Assembly: GCA_964579325.1 (NCBI GenBank)
Contig: CAZOHN010000112.1
Coordinates: forward strand, 1 to 11,857
Length of the DNA: 11,857 nt
DNA from: CAZOHN01 sp964579325
GTDB taxonomy: Bacteria > Pseudomonadota > Alphaproteobacteria > Rhodobacterales > Rhodobacteraceae
Direction of reading: 5' to 3'
Shown here: in pieces, positions 1 through 6,631 of the stretch
How positions within the stretch are numbered: position 1 is the first letter of the stretch
How the letters are laid out: each line of letters opens with the position of its first letter
Program-made: the position numbers and the translations under genes
Notes under the pieces: generated by a model
Seen by the model: the letters and a program-made list of their open reading frames with translations, nothing else
Databases searched by the model: none
Told to the model about the DNA's origin: nothing

Positions 1-1130
1 GCGGGCGGTTTCGGGGCCTTGTCGGGGGTGGGCGCCACCGGAGCCGCCGGAGCGGCAGCGGGGGCGTCCGCGGCGATCTTGGGGGCTGCGCCGGCGGAGG
101 TACCCAAGGGGACGACCTTGTTGGCGCTGATCGTCCAGCCGCCCGGAGTCGATCCGCTGGGCTGCCAGTTGTCGACGGCGGCTTCGGGCGTGCGATGCGC
201 GGTATTGCCCGTGATGACGACGCGCTCGGCGTCCTCATGGGCCCGGATGACCGGGACATAGGCGGCCTGGGACGTCTTCATCGCCGGGTTCTGCAGGACC
301 GTGTTGTCGCGGATGGTCAGGCCGATGGTCTGGGCGATGGCGATGCCCATGGCCTGGCCGGTGACGACGGTGTTGTCCTCGATGAGGACGTTCTCGAAGA
401 AGGCATCCTTGCGGCCGGTCTGGTTGGCGACGAGGTTGCCGAAGAAGATGCCATGGGTCATCCCGTCGTCGGTGCGGATGTCGTTGCCCCGGATGACGAT
501 GTTCTTGGAGGGCGCATTGACGTCGGTGTTCCAGAACTGGATGGCATCCTTGTGCCGCACGCCGGGGATGGCGCGGTGGTCGACGAGGTTGCCTTCGATG
601 CGCACGTTCTCCACCCGCCCGAGGATCATCGCGTCGAGCGCGCTGTCGCGGAACGCGTTGTCGGTGAGGGTGAGGCCCTTGATCGAGCGGAAGTGCCCGG
701 CAGTCCAGAAGTCGTCGAAGGTGTTGCCGTCGAGGGTGACATTGGTCATGTCGGTGAGCCAGATCCCCTGCCCCGAGCCGTAGCCGCCCGTAAGCAGGCC
801 GTCGAAGGCACTGTCGCGGAAGGTGATGTTGCTCGACTTCGAGAGGTTGAAGGGTTTGGAACTGCCGCTGCGCGCGCTGTAGTCGAAGGTGATGTCCTCG
901 AAGGTCAGGTTCGAAGCATGGATCACCGAGAGGCGGTCGATGACGGCCGGGTTGCGCGCATCGGCGGAAGCGATGGTGACTTCGCCGTTAAATTTCAACT
1001 TTTGGTTGATCCGACCGTTGAGGTCGACATGACCGTAGGAGCCGGCCTTGAGCAGGATCGTGTCGCCGCCGCGGGCGGAATTGAGCGCGGACATGAGGCC
1101 CGCGGTATTCGAAACGTTGAACGTGGCCAT
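1..1130 (-). CDS. Right-handed parallel beta-helix repeat protein, C-terminus cut by window edge
   Basis: The minus strand is open from ATG 1130-1128 to the window edge (376 full codons, last full codon at 3-5). AAGGA at 1142-1138, 7 nt upstream, is a good ribosome binding site. The first residues (MATFNVSNTAGLMSALNSA, then GGDTILLKAGSYG) match the cap and first turn of pectate-lyase-like or PL6-like beta-helix proteins. Then come many repeats of the type NxTFxDxxF, NVTLDGNTFDDF, GLTLTDNAFRDS, NVRIEGNLVDH, NIVIRGNDIRTDD, VLIEDNTVVTG and LTIRDNTVLQN, typical of PbH1 coils. From about residue 345 the chain becomes an Ala/Pro-rich linker, so a further domain probably lies outside the window. No signal peptide is visible. 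Related proteins bind, cleave or epimerise polysaccharides, but no catalytic residues can be assigned here. The gene sits on the far side of the N gap, so its link to the genes to the right is uncertain. Confidence 0.88.
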   Translation of the reverse strand, partial: MATFNVSNTAGLMSALNSARGGDTILLKAGSYGHVDLNGRINQKLKFNGEVTIASADARNPAVIDRLSVIHASNLTFEDITFDYSARSGSSKPFNLSKSSNITFRDSAFDGLLTGGYGSGQGIWLTDMTNVTLDGNTFDDFWTAGHFRSIKGLTLTDNAFRDSALDAMILGRVENVRIEGNLVDHRAIPGVRHKDAIQFWNTDVNAPSKNIVIRGNDIRTDDGMTHGIFFGNLVANQTGRKDAFFENVLIEDNTVVTGQAMGIAIAQTIGLTIRDNTVLQNPAMKTSQAAYVPVIRAHEDAERVVITGNTAHRTPEAAVDNWQPSGSTPGGWTISANKVVPLGTSAGAAPKIAADAPAAAPAAPVAPTPDKAPKPP

Positions 1131-1516
1131 GGAGGAATCCTTCTGGAAAGCACAACCGGTCGGTCCCTGGGTGAAGCAGGGTCGGAGCGGCGCGGGATGT
1201 CAGGAAAGTGTGGAGATCAGGTGTGCGCGGCGGAGCCTGGCAGGCAGCCTGCCCACATCGCCGTGCGCAGCGGCGCGAGGGCCTGGCGGGGTCTCAGGCA
1301 GCGGTGGCGGAGCCGTACCGCGCCGCCCCGGTCTTGCGGGATACCGCAGGGGCCTTGGGCATGGCCTTGGATCCGGGGATGAATTTCCGCTTGCATGGAG
1401 AGGACGTAGAAGACCCGGGGCCGGTGGGGCAACCCTTGATCGCCCCGCGCCGGATCATGGGCGAAATCACGCCGGCGGCGCGCGGCGACGGCAGGCTTGC
1501 GTCCTGCGGGCGGAAA
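1131..1516. other. GC-rich stretch without a convincing gene
   Basis: This is the 386-bp upstream region of the beta-helix gene, up to the assembly gap. Open frames exist on both strands. One plus frame from about 1301 and one minus frame ending with TGA near 1300 both have GC-rich third positions. Neither has a ribosome binding site or a recognisable motif, and both run into the Ns. One of them may be the edge of a gene interrupted by the gap, but this cannot be decided. The promoter of the beta-helix gene should lie in its left part; I see no clear -35/-10 pair. Confidence 0.5.
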
Positions 1517-1526
1517 NNNNNNNNNN
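1517..1526. other. Assembly gap (10 N)
   Basis: Ten consecutive Ns, most likely a scaffold join of unknown true length. The right contig begins inside a tRNA gene, and the left contig ends in sequence that does not supply the missing tRNA 5' half: the expected acceptor strand GGACAGA is absent on the left. Adjacency and distance across this point are therefore unproven. Confidence 0.95.
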
Positions 1527-1568
1527 CGGGGAACCGTCTCGAGGGTTCGAATCCCTCTCTGTCCGCCA
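1527..1568 (+). tRNA. tRNA-Ser, 3' half only (5' half lost in the gap)
   Basis: The visible part holds a class II variable arm (end of the 5' arm CGG, loop GGAA, 3' arm CCGTCTC). A T arm follows, with stem GAGGG, loop TTCGAAT and stem CCCTC. Then come the acceptor 3' strand TCTGTCC, discriminator G and encoded CCA. The long variable arm together with this acceptor/discriminator pattern points to serine rather than leucine or tyrosine. The predicted missing acceptor 5' strand is GGACAGA. The anticodon lies in the gap, so the isoacceptor is unknown. It could be a full gene broken by the assembly, or only a 3' tRNA fragment such as an attachment site; the sequence cannot distinguish these. Confidence 0.85.
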
Positions 1569-1594
1569 CTTGCCCTCGCGAAAGCGTTCTCCCG

Positions 1595-1626
1595 ATCCGG
1601 CTGCGACCGGATTTTTCCGTTTTTTT
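1595..1626 (+). terminator. Intrinsic terminator downstream of tRNA-Ser
   Basis: A perfect 6-bp stem ATCCGG / CCGGAT (1595-1600 and 1607-1612) with loop CTGCGA is followed by a T-rich tract (TTTTT, CCG, TTTTTT). It begins about 27 bp after the CCA end, the expected place to end the tRNA transcript. Confidence 0.8.
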
Positions 1627-1857
1627 CGAGGGTTATGCGGGAGGTGCTGCGCATCGACACCGGGGCCAATAGGCCCGGAAGCGGTCTCTCAACCGCGATG
1701 CTGAACGCGCGCTCGACAGCGTGCCGGGACTGATCGTGGCGACGGGGATGGAGGGGAGGCCATGACGTCGGTAGTGCGGAGAAAGAGATCGAAGCCTTCC
1801 GGGCAGCAATTCCGATCAAGCAATCTGTGACCTTCAGAGCCACAATTGATATGTTTC
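1627..1857. other. Non-coding stretch between tRNA terminator and AraC-type gene
   Basis: No complete gene is visible. One short plus frame after a TAG near 1669 ends with TGA at about 1762. It reads like coding sequence (ending ..ALDSVPGLIVATGMEGRP) but is only about 31 codons long, and I see no good start. It could be a gene remnant. The last 40 bp turn AT-rich and probably carry the promoter of the following regulator. Confidence 0.45.
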
Positions 1858-1870
1858 AAGGGAGGTCGTC

Positions 1871-2701
1871 ATGGATTGTGTTGGAAAAGCACTGTGGTAC
1901 ATCGAGACTCACTTTGAGGATGACGTCGCCCTCGAAGATGTAGCCACTGTGGCCGGTCTTTCAAAATTCCATCTCGTTCGCGCTTTCGGCACCTGTTTCG
2001 GAAAATCCGTTATGCGCTATGTCCGAGAGCGGCGTTTGACCGAGGCCGCCAAACGACTTGCTACGACTGATCACGGCATTTTGGATGTCGCGCTTCAGTT
2101 TGGCTACAACTCCCACGAAGCATTCACGCGGGCTTTCAAGGCGCATTTCGGCGTCACGCCGGACGCGATCCAGAGGGCCCGATCAACCGAAGCCATCAAA
2201 CTCGTAGAGGCTCTCAGGATGAACGAGATCCCAGCACCCGCAACCCTCGAACCGCGCATTGTTGCCGGAGAAGCAATGTTATTGGTCGGTCTCAAGCGGC
2301 GCTACAGCGATGCAACAAGCGCTCGAATTCCGGCACAATGGCAAGCCTTCCAGCCACATATCGGAACCATCGAAAAGCAGATCGGCACTGCCGCTTTCGG
2401 TGTCATGTGCAACAGCGATGACGAGGGGAACATCGACTACTTCACGGCTGTCGAAGTCGGTGCCTTTGATGACACCGCGCCGGAACTTGACGCCCTGCGT
2501 TTGGCGCCTCGGACCTATGCCGTGTTCACCCATGAGGGTCATGTGTCTGAAATCCGGCGCACATGGAAGGCGATCTTCGGTCCGTGGAGCCAGAACACGA
2601 GTCGCAAGCTTGTCGATGCACCGCAGTTCGAGCGGTACGGAGAGAATTTCGATCCTCAGACCGGCAACGGCGACATGGAAATCTGGATACCTGTCGATTG
2701 A
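1871..2701 (+). CDS. AraC-family transcriptional regulator with GyrI-like effector-binding domain
   Basis: The 276-residue product starts at ATG 1871 behind a strong AAGGGAGG site (1858-1865), 5 nt away. Residues about 5-100 form the double helix-turn-helix of AraC/XylS regulators: YIETHFEDDVALEDVA, GLSKFHLVRAFGTCFGKSV, then the signature stretch ILDVALQFGYNSHEAFTRAFKAHFGVTP. Residues about 120-276 resemble the GyrI-like/AraC_E_bind domain (start IVAGEAMLLVGLKRRY, end GDMEIWIPVD). In this family that domain binds small, often hydrophobic or cationic ligands, as in Rob and related stress or drug-response activators. It is therefore probably a ligand-responsive activator; the ligand and targets are unknown. 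Its base composition and codon choice are visibly less GC-rich than its neighbours, and it follows a tRNA gene, which suggests later acquisition. It is convergent with the TetR gene. Confidence 0.93.
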   Translation: MDCVGKALWYIETHFEDDVALEDVATVAGLSKFHLVRAFGTCFGKSVMRYVRERRLTEAAKRLATTDHGILDVALQFGYNSHEAFTRAFKAHFGVTPDAIQRARSTEAIKLVEALRMNEIPAPATLEPRIVAGEAMLLVGLKRRYSDATSARIPAQWQAFQPHIGTIEKQIGTAAFGVMCNSDDEGNIDYFTAVEVGAFDDTAPELDALRLAPRTYAVFTHEGHVSEIRRTWKAIFGPWSQNTSRKLVDAPQFERYGENFDPQTGNGDMEIWIPVD

Positions 2702-2789
2702 GCAACACTGGCGGCGCGGCGCATGGGCACTGCGATCCGGCCCGGCGCCCGCGTCACGCGCCGGGCCACATCGGCAGCGTCGCGCAGTA

Positions 2790-2825
2790 CCCGGTCGGTC
2801 GACAGACCGGGCCGGGACGTCCCGG
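2790..2825. repeat. Tandem hairpins between convergent genes
   Basis: CCCGGTC (2790-2796) pairs with GACCGGG (2805-2811). Directly after it lies a perfect 14-bp palindrome, CCGGGACGTCCCGG (2812-2825). They sit between the ends of the AraC-type gene (plus) and the TetR gene (minus) and could end transcription in both directions. Neither side has a T-tract, so an intrinsic terminator is only a possibility. Confidence 0.4.
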
Positions 2826-2834
2826 ACTGCGGGG

Positions 2835-3440
2835 TCACGCTTCGGGATGCGGAGGCGCCAGCCCCGCCAGCACCCGGCGGATCGCCTCGCGGTATTGCGG
2901 TGCAGAGGCGCCCCCGGCCAGGCGCAACGCCGCCTGATCGAACATCGCCGAGAGCAGGTCGCACAGCGCCTCGAGAGCCTCCGGCTCTGGCGGCTCCTCC
3001 GCCGTTAAGTCGCGCAACCCCAGGTTCAGGCTCCTGCGCGCATGCGGTCCTTCGATTTCGGCCATTTCCGCGGCGCCCAGAATGGCGGGGCCATCGACCA
3101 GAAGGAGCCTCGTCCGCCCATCAGCCTGCATGGCTTCCAGATATGCTTGCGCCCCGAGAAGCAGCCGGTCGAGCGCAGACGAGACCCCGCCCCGGCTCTC
3201 CGAGGCGGCAATCGCTTCCGCGACGGCTTCCGCCTCTCGTTCCAGCACGGCCCGCAAGATCGACTTCTTGTCTGCGAAATGGTGATACAGTGCGCCGCGC
3301 GTGGCTCCGGCCCGCGTCACGATCATCGGCGTGCTGCTGTCAGCATATCCGACTTCGACGAAGAGCGCCCGCGCCGCGTCGAGGAGAGCAAGACGTGTCG
3401 CGCGCGACCGGGCTTCGTTGGATCGTCTCTCCATTGACAT
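2835..3440 (-). CDS. TetR/AcrR-family transcriptional repressor
   Basis: The product is 201 residues from ATG 3440-3438; a second ATG at 3434 would give 199. An upstream in-frame extension to 3521 is rejected because it would run across the operator candidates and the VOC start region. The N-terminus (MSMERRSNEARSRATRLAL, then ALFVEVGYADSSTPMIVTRAG) and TRGALYHHFADKKSILRAVL form the canonical TetR helix-turn-helix, at about residues 12-65. The rest is an Ala/Leu-rich helical ligand-binding domain of normal length that I cannot assign to a ligand. The gene is divergent from the VOC-family gene, with about 70 bp between starts. It most likely represses that gene and itself through the two palindromic sites in the gap, the first of which overlaps its own start codon. 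Confidence 0.93.
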   Translation of the reverse strand: MSMERRSNEARSRATRLALLDAARALFVEVGYADSSTPMIVTRAGATRGALYHHFADKKSILRAVLEREAEAVAEAIAASESRGGVSSALDRLLLGAQAYLEAMQADGRTRLLLVDGPAILGAAEMAEIEGPHARRSLNLGLRDLTAEEPPEPEALEALCDLLSAMFDQAALRLAGGASAPQYREAIRRVLAGLAPPHPEA

Positions 3441-3489
3441 GCAGCCTGCCTGTTTGTTATTGAACGTCAGCATGCAGGCAGTCTGCATG
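3438..3489. promoter_or_regulatory. Paired TetR operator candidates and divergent promoter region
   Basis: Site 2, CATGCAGGCAGTCTGCATG (3471-3489), has perfect 7-bp outer arms CATGCAG/CTGCATG. Site 1 (3438-3456), read on the minus strand, is CAAACAGGCAGGCTGCATG and matches site 2 at 16 of 19 positions, so the two are inverted copies with centres 33 bp apart, about three helical turns. TTGACA at 3434-3439 is a perfect -35 hexamer pointing toward the VOC gene, with a weak -10 (GTTATT, 3456-3461). Site 1 would then cover this promoter and site 2 the early transcript. Binding by the adjacent TetR protein is inferred from position and symmetry. Confidence 0.7.
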
Positions 3490-3510
3490 TTAATTCGCAA
3501 GGTGTGCAAC

Positions 3511-3930
3511 ATGAAAGTCACCAGCTACTACCCCGTGCTGATGGTGGACGATGTCCCCGGAACATCGGCCTTCTATGTCGCACATTTCGGCTTCAGACCG
3601 CTCTTCGAGGCGGACTGGTATGTCCACCTTCAGTCCGAGACCGATGGCTCCGTCAATCTGGCGATCCTCGACGGGCAGCACGAGACGGTCCCGGAGGTCG
3701 GTCGCGGACGGGCCGCGGGGCTGCTTCTCAACTTCGAAGTCGAGGACGTGGACGCGGTTCACGCGCGGCTCGCGAAGGCCGGTCTGCCGATCCACCTGTC
3801 GCTGCGCGACGAAGCCTTCGGCCAGCGCCACTTCATCACGGCGGATCCGAACGGCGTCCTGATCGACATCATCAAGGTGATACCGCCTGCTGATGCGTTC
3901 GCGGACGCCTATCGCGAAGGAGCCGCGTGA
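3511..3930 (+). CDS. VOC-superfamily protein (glyoxalase/bleomycin-resistance/dioxygenase fold)
   Basis: The 139-residue product starts at ATG 3511 behind AAGGTG (3499-3504), 6 nt away. Longer in-frame starts lie inside the TetR operator region and are not supported. The sequence has the VOC pattern: first beta strand YYPVLMVDDVPGTSAFYVAHFGF, then LLLNFEVEDVDAVHARLAKAGLPI, then a last strand FITADPNGVLIDIIKVI. This is a single glyoxalase module of typical size. VOC proteins bind metals, drugs or electrophiles and include antibiotic-binding and thiol-transfer enzymes; the substrate cannot be read from the sequence. Control by the divergent TetR repressor suggests a role in detoxifying a compound the repressor senses. 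The stop is followed by a 12-bp palindrome (GGCAGATCTGCC, 3940-3951) without a T-tract. Confidence 0.9.
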   Translation: MKVTSYYPVLMVDDVPGTSAFYVAHFGFRPLFEADWYVHLQSETDGSVNLAILDGQHETVPEVGRGRAAGLLLNFEVEDVDAVHARLAKAGLPIHLSLRDEAFGQRHFITADPNGVLIDIIKVIPPADAFADAYREGAA

Positions 3931-4026
3931 CGACCGGCAGGCAGATCTGCCCCTCAACCGTCGCTTCTGGTCCCGGCCCCTCCCCCGTCGCCGGCCCCCC
4001 TGATCTGGACCTTGCGGCAGCGGGAT

Positions 4027-4042
4027 GTTCCGCGCGCGGAAC
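4027..4042. promoter_or_regulatory. parS: Candidate parS (ParB-binding) site 1, perfect palindrome
   Basis: GTTCCGCGCGCGGAAC is a perfect 16-bp palindrome identical to the copy inside parB at 9415-9430. It lies in non-coding DNA 4.4 kb from the parAB operon. A ParB of this class needs such a site. The outer GTT...AAC and central GC agree with the general form of parS sites in alphaproteobacterial plasmids, as I remember them. ParB binding is inferred. Confidence 0.7.
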
Positions 4043-4379
4043 GCGCTGCGGGGGTGGCGAGGTGGCGGCGCCGATGCTCCGCCCCAGTTGATCCGGCTGG
4101 CCGGCTGGGGCCATCTCGCACTGCCGGGCGGGAGAGCGGCGCGTTCAAGTCGGGTCGGGGGCTGACGGAAGCGGGGTGGCGGAGCACAGGCAGCCTTCGG
4201 GCCGGGCGAAGATAGCGGGTCTCCGGGCGTCCTGTCGGGGCACCCTCATCCCGAAATCCTGGGCCTTGCCTCGGGCCAACACCCCCAATCCGTGCCGACG
4301 CCGAACCGGCCTCGAAAAAGCAATTGCATCCTGGGCCGATTCCGGGCCCTTTCAGCATGTGTTGCTTGGCTTGGAACCA

Positions 4380-4385
4380 TATACT
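4380..4385 (+). promoter_or_regulatory. Possible -10 box for the sulfotransferase unit
   Basis: TATACT matches the sigma-70 -10 consensus at 5 of 6 positions and lies 54 bp before the leader ORF. No good -35 stands 16-18 bp upstream (nearest is a GTGTTG-like element), so this is a weak call. Confidence 0.3.
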
Positions 4386-4438
4386 AGGCCCTGTCTTGTG
4401 CGGTCGGCCTCGGCCTTCCGCTCTGTCTGGAGTAGGTC

Positions 4439-4507
4439 ATGAAACCCAGCGCGTGCCATGTCGTCGAGACCGAACCGCCCGCGACCGACCTCGTCGGCGC
4501 AGTCTGA
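4439..4507 (+). CDS. Possible 22-codon leader ORF upstream of the sulfotransferase
   Basis: ATG 4439 to TGA 4505-4507 encodes 22 residues beginning MKPSACHVVETEPP and ending DLVGAV. GGAG lies 6 nt before the ATG, a better ribosome binding site than that of the downstream sulfotransferase, whose start is 24 nt after this stop. It has no domain and no run of one regulatory amino acid. It may be a translated leader that couples ribosomes to the next gene, or chance. It is too short to judge by codon use. Confidence 0.35.
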   Translation: MKPSACHVVETEPPATDLVGAV

Positions 4508-4531
4508 CCGCCCTGCGACGGAACATCCTCA

Positions 4532-5308
4532 ATGGCAGAGACCCACTTCTTCATCATCACATCGACACGCAGCGGCTCGACTTGGCTGCTGACATTGCTC
4601 AATGGCCAGTCCGGCATCCGGGCGTTCGGCGAGATCTTCCTGTGGCGGGCCGTGCGGCCTGAGTTTGCCTGGGTGGCGGCTGGCGATCCCGAGCGCTTCT
4701 TCGTGCGCCGGAAGGGCCTTGGGCGCACGCGCCTGACGGCGATGCCGCGGTATCTCGACGAAGTCGAGGCTCAGGCTCGTCCCGGCGAGGCGCTCGGCTT
4801 CAAGCTCATCGTGTCGCATCTGCGCCAGGTTCCGAATCTGCTCTTCCATCTCCTTGCCCGGCGCTATCGGCTGATTCTGCTCGTGCGCGACAATGTCTTC
4901 GAGAGCACGGTCTCGGAGATGATTTCGAACGCCCGGAACAATCCGCATGGCGAGGCGCCGTCCAAGGAGCATCCGCCCCTTGTGCTCGATCCGGTCGAGC
5001 TCGTGCGGCGCGTGCGGATGCGCAGGCGCGGGATCGCGGCAATGCGCTTCCTCGAGCGCTTCTGGCCCTGGCCCTCGACGGTGATCGACTACGACGACCT
5101 CGTGCGCGACCAGCTCGGCACGCTGGGGCCCGTCCTGCGGATGCTTGGCTCCACCGCCGCGCCGCAGCTCGTGGAAAGCCGTCTGACGAGGCGCGTCACC
5201 CGCCCCTATGGGGAGATCATCGCGAATGCGGATGAGGTCTTCGCGGCACTTCATGCTGCGGGGCTGGGCGACTATTGCCCCAGACCCGAAGCCGCGATGG
5301 CTGGCTGA
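4532..5308 (+). CDS. Sulfotransferase family protein
   Basis: The product has 258 residues. ATG 4532 follows GGAA (4520-4523), 8 nt upstream. Residues 11-19, STRSGSTWL, are the 5'-phosphosulfate-binding loop that grips PAPS. VRDNVFESTVSEM (about 118-130) is the 3'-phosphate-binding strand-helix with the usual Arg and Ser, and TVIDYDDLVRD (about 183-193) is the conserved YEDL-like element. Length and order fit cytosolic bacterial carbohydrate sulfotransferases of the Stf0/NodH type, which move sulfate from PAPS onto a sugar hydroxyl. The acceptor is unknown. The convergent flippase and the nearby beta-helix/CBM protein make a cell-surface or extracellular polysaccharide a reasonable guess. It ends 12 bp from the end of the convergent flippase gene, with no room for a separate terminator. 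Confidence 0.88.
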   Translation: MAETHFFIITSTRSGSTWLLTLLNGQSGIRAFGEIFLWRAVRPEFAWVAAGDPERFFVRRKGLGRTRLTAMPRYLDEVEAQARPGEALGFKLIVSHLRQVPNLLFHLLARRYRLILLVRDNVFESTVSEMISNARNNPHGEAPSKEHPPLVLDPVELVRRVRMRRRGIAAMRFLERFWPWPSTVIDYDDLVRDQLGTLGPVLRMLGSTAAPQLVESRLTRRVTRPYGEIIANADEVFAALHAAGLGDYCPRPEAAMAG

Positions 5309-5320
5309 CGGCGGCCTTGC

Positions 5321-6631
5321 TCACTCGAGGTCGAGACGTCCCGGCCGCTCCGGCGCGACGGGGACGCCCGACTGGTCGTGATTTCGAATCCTGCGGATCA
5401 TGCCCGCAAGATGCAGCAGGGACACCGCCGAGAGCGACACTGCGACAAGCGCGACCGTGGTTTCGAAATCCCCAACGGCCACGCCGGCGGCGAGGGCAAC
5501 CCCGGTGACAACGAAATGCGCCGACTGGGTCACGAGCATGTTGCGCTGAAACCGCAGCAATGTGGACAGGGCCGTCGCCGGCAGGTGGATCGCAGCGATC
5601 GCGTAGTAGAAGGCGAGCCACTTGACCACGGTTCCGGCCTGAAGCCAGTCCTGACCGAACACGAACGGAACCACCTGCTCTGCAACGAAGAACAGGCCGA
5701 CTGCCGCGGGCAGGACCAAGATGGTCACCATGCCGATGACTTTCAGCATGAACGGCAGAAGCGGCTTTCCCGCGCGCATGAGCTCGCGCGCTTCCTTGGC
5801 CATCAGGGCCGTGATCGACCGCCGGTAGACCATGAGAGAGGCATTCGCGAGGCTCTGGGCGAAGAAGTAGGCGCCGGCCGCCGCGGCACCGAAGGCCGGC
5901 GCGAGAACGAAGATCGGCAGCTGCATCGCGGCCGTGTTCATGAAACCGGCCGGTGCCAGGAAGATGGCCTGTTCGCGATAGGCGCCGAAGACCTTGCGCA
6001 TGTGGCGCCGGCGGTTTGCGCGCAGTACGGGCACGACAATCCTCCGCAGGACCGGCAAGACCATGCAGGCGATCGCCAGCAAGAGGCCGACGGTCCTGCC
6101 GAGCAGCAGCCCGAGGGTTCCGAGGCCCGCAAGGCCCAGTCCGATCTGGGCCAGGGCGCCGCCTGTGCCGTTCACGAAGTTGCCGAGCGAGACGAGACGG
6201 TACTGTTCGAACTGAATCAGGAACGGCGGCAGCACCCGGGACTGCATGACGCTCAGAAACAGGATGAGGGGCGCGAACAGGAACAGGGGTGACCAGAGCG
6301 GGTCGATTGCCAGGGACCGCTGGATGACACCAGCCGCGACCAGCGCAAGCAGGAGGCCGAGCGAAAAGACGGTCAGGATGCCGAGCGCGAGACCGAAAGC
6401 GTTCTGGCGCGAGGTCGCCGTCTGCCCCGAGACGATGACTTCCTCGTAGCGGAGCGTGGCCACGAAGACCGACATCATGGCAATCGACAGGATCACGCCC
6501 GAAACACCGTATTCCGCCGGCGAGAAGATGCGCGACAAGATCGGCGAGGCGGCGATGGCGCCCGCCTGACCGAGCGCGCTTCCCGATGCCAAGGTTCCGA
6601 GCTTGCGGATGAACGCACGCATTACTGACAT
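5321..6631 (-). CDS. Wzx-like polysaccharide flippase (MOP superfamily)
   Basis: The product has 436 residues from ATG 6631-6629 (433 if ATG 6622 is used). GAGG stands 3 nt before the first and 12 nt before the second, so the start is ambiguous. The open frame extends to 6787, but that 52-residue addition is polar and unlike the family, so I leave it out. The chain is mostly hydrophobic with about a dozen likely membrane segments. The N-terminus, RAFIRKLGTLASGSALGQAGAI followed by SRIFSPAEYGVSGV, is the hallmark of oligosaccharide flippases and stacked-repeat polysaccharide exporters. Such proteins move undecaprenyl-linked repeat units across the inner membrane for polymerisation. It ends tail-to-tail with the sulfotransferase and is divergent from the beta-helix/CBM60 gene, suggesting one polysaccharide function for the group. 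No polymerase or glycosyltransferase is visible in the window. Confidence 0.92.
   Translation of the reverse strand: MSVMRAFIRKLGTLASGSALGQAGAIAASPILSRIFSPAEYGVSGVILSIAMMSVFVATLRYEEVIVSGQTATSRQNAFGLALGILTVFSLGLLLALVAAGVIQRSLAIDPLWSPLFLFAPLILFLSVMQSRVLPPFLIQFEQYRLVSLGNFVNGTGGALAQIGLGLAGLGTLGLLLGRTVGLLLAIACMVLPVLRRIVVPVLRANRRRHMRKVFGAYREQAIFLAPAGFMNTAAMQLPIFVLAPAFGAAAAGAYFFAQSLANASLMVYRRSITALMAKEARELMRAGKPLLPFMLKVIGMVTILVLPAAVGLFFVAEQVVPFVFGQDWLQAGTVVKWLAFYYAIAAIHLPATALSTLLRFQRNMLVTQSAHFVVTGVALAAGVAVGDFETTVALVAVSLSAVSLLHLAGMIRRIRNHDQSGVPVAPERPGRLDLE

Larger units (their letters stand above)
3931..4438. other. 508-bp gene-poor region holding a parS-like palindrome
   Basis: This lies between the VOC gene and the sulfotransferase unit. 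Frames open on both strands are Arg/Pro/Gly-rich, lack ribosome binding sites and match no family I know, so I call no gene. It holds the 16-bp palindrome at 4027-4042 and, near the right end, a TATACT hexamer that may be a -10 box. The region is GC-rich except for a short AT-richer patch around 4310-4390. Confidence 0.55.

Noticed and set aside
195..1382. Long plus-strand ORF opposite the left beta-helix gene
   Set aside because: It is Asp/Val/Gly/Arg-rich without domains. The opposite strand gives a clear repeat protein with a good ribosome binding site, so this is a high-GC shadow.
1294..1569. Minus-strand ORF starting MADREGFEPSRR across the gap
   Set aside because: The opening residues are the reverse translation of a tRNA-Ser 3' end, a well-known annotation artefact, and the frame is continued only through Ns.
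3954..4358. Minus-strand 134-residue ORF in the VOC-sulfotransferase gap
   Set aside because: Arg/Pro/Gly-rich composition, no ribosome binding site and no motif. It is expected by chance at this GC content.
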